Positions 15,401-17,934 of a stretch of DNA of 17,934 nt are shown piece by piece (position 1 is the stretch's first letter; every line of letters begins with the position of its first letter). The notes under the pieces were generated by a model. The model did not search any database. It saw only the letters and a list, made by a program, of their open reading frames with translations, and was not told the origin of the DNA. Made by a program: the position numbers and the translations under genes. Source of the DNA: CAZMVY01 sp964617875 (GTDB lineage: Bacteria; Planctomycetota; Phycisphaerae; UBA1845; PWPN01); the NCBI GenBank assembly GCA_964617875.1, contig CAZUAI010000106.1, positions 1-17,934 on the forward strand, written 5' to 3'.

Positions 15401-17934
15401 GCGTATCCACGTACATGGCCGACTCGTTGCCGCCCGTGTAGACGCGAGTCAGGAGGGGGTTGGCGTCGTAGCCATAGACGTAGTAGCGCTGGACCACGTT
15501 CTGGCTGCTCGCGACCCGGTAGACCTGCTTCGCCCGGCCGTCGCGGTAGTACTCGGTGACTTCCGGATTCTCGCCGGGGCGGGTGACGGTGACCTTGCGG
15601 CCGTCGCCGTCGGTGAAGCTGTCGTCGTAGGCGTAGGTCGTGGTGAGGTTGCTGGCGTCGGTCGAGGTCAGGATCCGCCCGGCCCAGTCGTACGTCGAGC
15701 TGGTGGTCAGTGTCCGCTCGGCGGTGCCGGAGCCGCCTTGGATTGTCTGGGAGACGTGCCGGCCCATCGCGTCGTATGTGTCCGCGGTCGTGATCGCCGG
15801 CTGTGTGCCGTAGCCCGCCTTGGTCTTCGTGTTGACACGCTGCTTCTGCGTGTCGAAGCTGCTGGCGTAGCCGGTTACGGTGCCCGTCTCGTCGGTCGCG
15901 GAGTCCAGGCAGCAGGTGCTCCAGTCGAAGTCAGCCTGTGTGCCGTTGCTGTGGTAGGTGTGCGTGCGACGGCCCTGCTCGTCGTAGGTGTGGACCGTCC
16001 ACGTCACATCCGTGGCCGACCAGTCGCTTGTCGCGTAGAGGTCGCTATAGGCCGTCTCCTCCAGCAGGACCCTGCCGGCCATGTCGCGGATGGTCCGTTC
16101 CTTCGTGCTCTTTCCCGCCACGAACGATGGCGACGCCGCCGTGCCGACCGCGTGCGTGACGGTCGTTATGATGGCATCCACGGTCTCCCCGAAACTCGGG
16201 AACTCACCCGGTACCGTGCCGCCGGGCAGGTAATCGTATCTGATGTAAGCGTACGTGTCGACACGCCCGTCGGGGTACTCGATGCTCCTGATCTGGCCGG
16301 CCTCGGTGCTCGTGATGCCAGAACCGTAGCCATAGTATCGCGTGGTCGTGACGAGGTTCTCGGCGGCGCTGAACTCGTTCGCCGCCGTGGTCAGGTCCCC
16401 GTCACGGACCTCGACCTCGACGCGGTCGCCGTTGCTGTCGTCGTAGTACGCGTAGTACGTCCGAGCGACGATCTGGCCCTCGATCGTCTCGGTGACGGTT
16501 CGTGGCTGGTCCAGGTATGCGGTGAGTGGGTTCGGTTCCGGCGAATCGGACACCCGATCATAGCTATACGAGATGACACGGGCACAGGTGGAGTCGCTCT
16601 TGCCTTCGGCGAGCGTCTTGTCCTTCCAGGAGTGGATCTCGGAGGCTTTCTGATTGCCCGTCCCGACGTAGCTGTAGATGACCCACGAGCCGTCGGGGTT
16701 GGAAACGGTCCAGATCCGGTTGTTCGCGTCGTACTCGTAGGTGGTGGTCAACGTCGTCGTGGCGGAGGTGTAGACGGTCTCCGTCTCCACAACGGGTCGG
16801 CTGGTGGCGAACTGAATCTGCTTCTTGGAGACGATGGTGTTGGAGGCATTCTTGACCTCGTAGGTCTCCAAGCGGCCCGCGCCGCCGGTCTCCCCGGTCC
16901 GGGTCCGGCTGCGGATGAGCGCTTCGGACGTGTCTCTATCCTCGAGCTTCCAGCCCGTATCGACATAGGTGTAGTCGTGGAGCGTGGCGGGGTTGCCGCC
17001 GTCGTTCACCCGCAACGCGACGTCGCCCGATGGATCCGAAAACGTCCAGACGCGGGAGGCGGTCGTAGCACTTCCGCGATAGAATCGCACTTCAAACGTG
17101 CCCTGGCTGGGGTCCATATCGTCGTCGTAGATCTCGACCCGTCCCCCGGGGGCCGTGACCTCGCGCAGCCAGTGGTCGTTGCCGCTTTGGTCTTTGACGC
17201 TGGTGTCCCTGACGGTCACTTCCGCGGACTTGGCGACGCGGAGGCTCTTGGCCGCGACCAGCGTCCCGTTCGACGGCGGCGGATCGGTTTCGTAGTACCA
17301 GAGGAGCCCGGCGGACTTCCCCTGCGAGTTCTTGCCGAGGTATAGCCGGACGTCGATGCTACCATTGAGGCTACAGCCGTCGCCCATGCCGTCTCCGCCA
17401 CCCGTGCCGCCGCCGCTGCAACTGGGGCACACACTGCCGCCGCCCGACGAGCCGCTCGTGCTCGGACCGTTGTCATTGCCGCCGCAACCGCCGTCCGGCT
17501 CGATGGGCAGCACGGCCTGTACGGCGCACGGGCAAAAACCGCAGTCTTCCCCCGCCGCTGCCTGAATCGTGACGGACTTCGGTACCACTTCGTCGGGTTC
17601 CCCCGTGAGCTTCAGCGAAATGCCGCAGCGGTGCGCTCCGTCCGCATCGAGTGCACCTGCCGGCGAAAGAACGACGGCAGCCTGCGAGGCTCCGGCCGGC
17701 TCGACATCGACAACGGACCACGTTAGAAGCCCTGCATCCGTCACCTTCGCCACGACCGGGTCGCACGGTGCCAGCGGAACGTGGTCGAACTCAATCGGAG
17801 GCATGGGACACTCTGGGTATGCATCAGGATCTTCAGAGGGTGAGCACTCCGGACTGCACCCGATCTGACCTTCTTCGCTGCAGGTGTACCCCCAAGTTGC
17901 ATAATCCGCACCTCGCACGAGCGAAGATCGTACG
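11842..17934 (-). CDS. Rhs1: giant YD-repeat/Rhs protein with metal-hydrolase-like tip (5' partial, interrupted by N gap)
   Basis: More than 2,000 residues; the frame is open through the right edge, so the true start and any signal peptide lie outside. From the N-terminus: a Cys/Gly-rich region (17390-17870) with CPSCSGGGTGGG, a beta-rich region, then many YD repeats (YDANNRIWTVSNPDG, YDEQGRRTHTYHSNG, YDAMGRHVSQTIQGG), a paired EF-hand insert, the Rhs core (PRLGRWASRDPIEE), and after VDPLG a 186-aa tip. YD repeats build the hollow shell that encloses the C-terminal toxin in Rhs and TcC proteins. The reading frame differs on the two sides of the 100-N gap; replacing it by the 107 nt found at the same place in Rhs2 restores one frame, so I treat both halves as one gene. 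A lipoprotein gene follows 35 nt downstream. Confidence 0.85.
12850..12949. other. Assembly gap of 100 N inside Rhs1
   Basis: Exactly 100 unknown bases, a conventional filler length. Both 55-bp flanks occur 107 nt apart in Rhs2, and a 107-nt filling also repairs the reading frame. Confidence 0.99.
13110..13304 (-). other. Dockerin-like EF-hand pair inserted in Rhs1
   Basis: Contains DFDHDGDVDYSD and DADDDGDVDMSD, each followed by a F..C.NGPN.PP segment, between CDADGNLLGTG and MRYVWDAENRL. It sits at the same place as in Rhs3, just before the core, so it is an old part of this Rhs family and not a recent insertion. Confidence 0.75.
13974..14057 (-). repeat. 84-bp perfect direct repeat shared with Rhs3
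   Basis: Identical to 8772-8855. It encodes the segment around TRKYETAGPAKGRDTGFFFG. Confidence 0.85.
17888..17934 (-). repeat. 47-bp inverted repeat, right copy
   Basis: Reverse complement of 7-53, running exactly to the last base of the window. It codes for the first visible residues of Rhs1. Confidence 0.85.

Noticed and set aside
13875..17345. A 1,156-codon open frame on the plus strand antisense to Rhs1, and similar ones at 7098-8984 and 10270-11106
   Set aside because: The predicted products are Val/Arg/Gly-rich without motifs, and they mirror the high-GC third positions of the rhs genes. Their homologous placement in each rhs copy is explained by the repeats themselves.

Overview
The window looks like a piece of a high-GC planctomycete genome (Planctomycetota, possibly Phycisphaerae-like), probably a metagenome or draft scaffold. 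The taxonomic clue is the paired EF-hand, dockerin-like segment with the 'D.D.DGDVD...F..C.NGPN.PP' pattern inside two YD-repeat proteins, a style typical of planctomycete surface proteins. The draft status is shown by a gap of exactly 100 N (12850-12949) and a 47-bp inverted repeat at the two window ends. No tRNA, rRNA, CRISPR array, transposase or integrase was seen.

Left third, plus strand (356-4466): three genes joined by two ATGA stop/start overlaps, clearly one operon. They encode (1) a 641-aa P-loop ATPase of the AAA/ORC-CDC6-like type, (2) a 367-aa protein I do not recognise, with a Rossmann-like start and a GFDPR motif, and (3) a 362-aa PfkB/ribokinase-fold kinase carrying two CPSCG zinc-knuckle pairs. 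This ATPase + unknown + sugar/nucleoside-kinase cassette is the best candidate here for an undescribed system. Its function is not known to me, and a defence or modification role is only a hypothesis.

Right three quarters, minus strand (17934 down to 4768): a convergent Rhs/YD-repeat polymorphic-toxin-like locus. One very long YD-repeat protein (Rhs1, 5' end beyond the window, interrupted by the N gap) ends in the conserved Rhs core and a variable tip. It is followed by a small lipoprotein, a promoterless-looking rhs 3' fragment with a different tip (Rhs2), a second lipoprotein, a third rhs fragment with another tip (Rhs3), and a third, larger propeller-like lipoprotein. The layout core-tip / lipoprotein, repeated three times, is what orphan toxin-immunity modules look like. 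The Rhs1 and Rhs3 tips are homologous and carry H..., QD..SH metal-ligand motifs resembling zinc-dependent phospholipase C/DUF6765-like helical hydrolases. The Rhs2 tip carries HECCH, a possible zincin. Long perfectly identical DNA tracts between the copies (173 bp Rhs2/Rhs3, 55 + 55 bp flanking the N gap in Rhs1/Rhs2, 84 bp Rhs1/Rhs3) would allow recombination between tips, and also explain why the assembly broke there.

The two blocks converge on a 301-bp non-coding stretch (4467-4767). The large open frames antisense to the rhs genes are GC-driven shadows and are not annotated.
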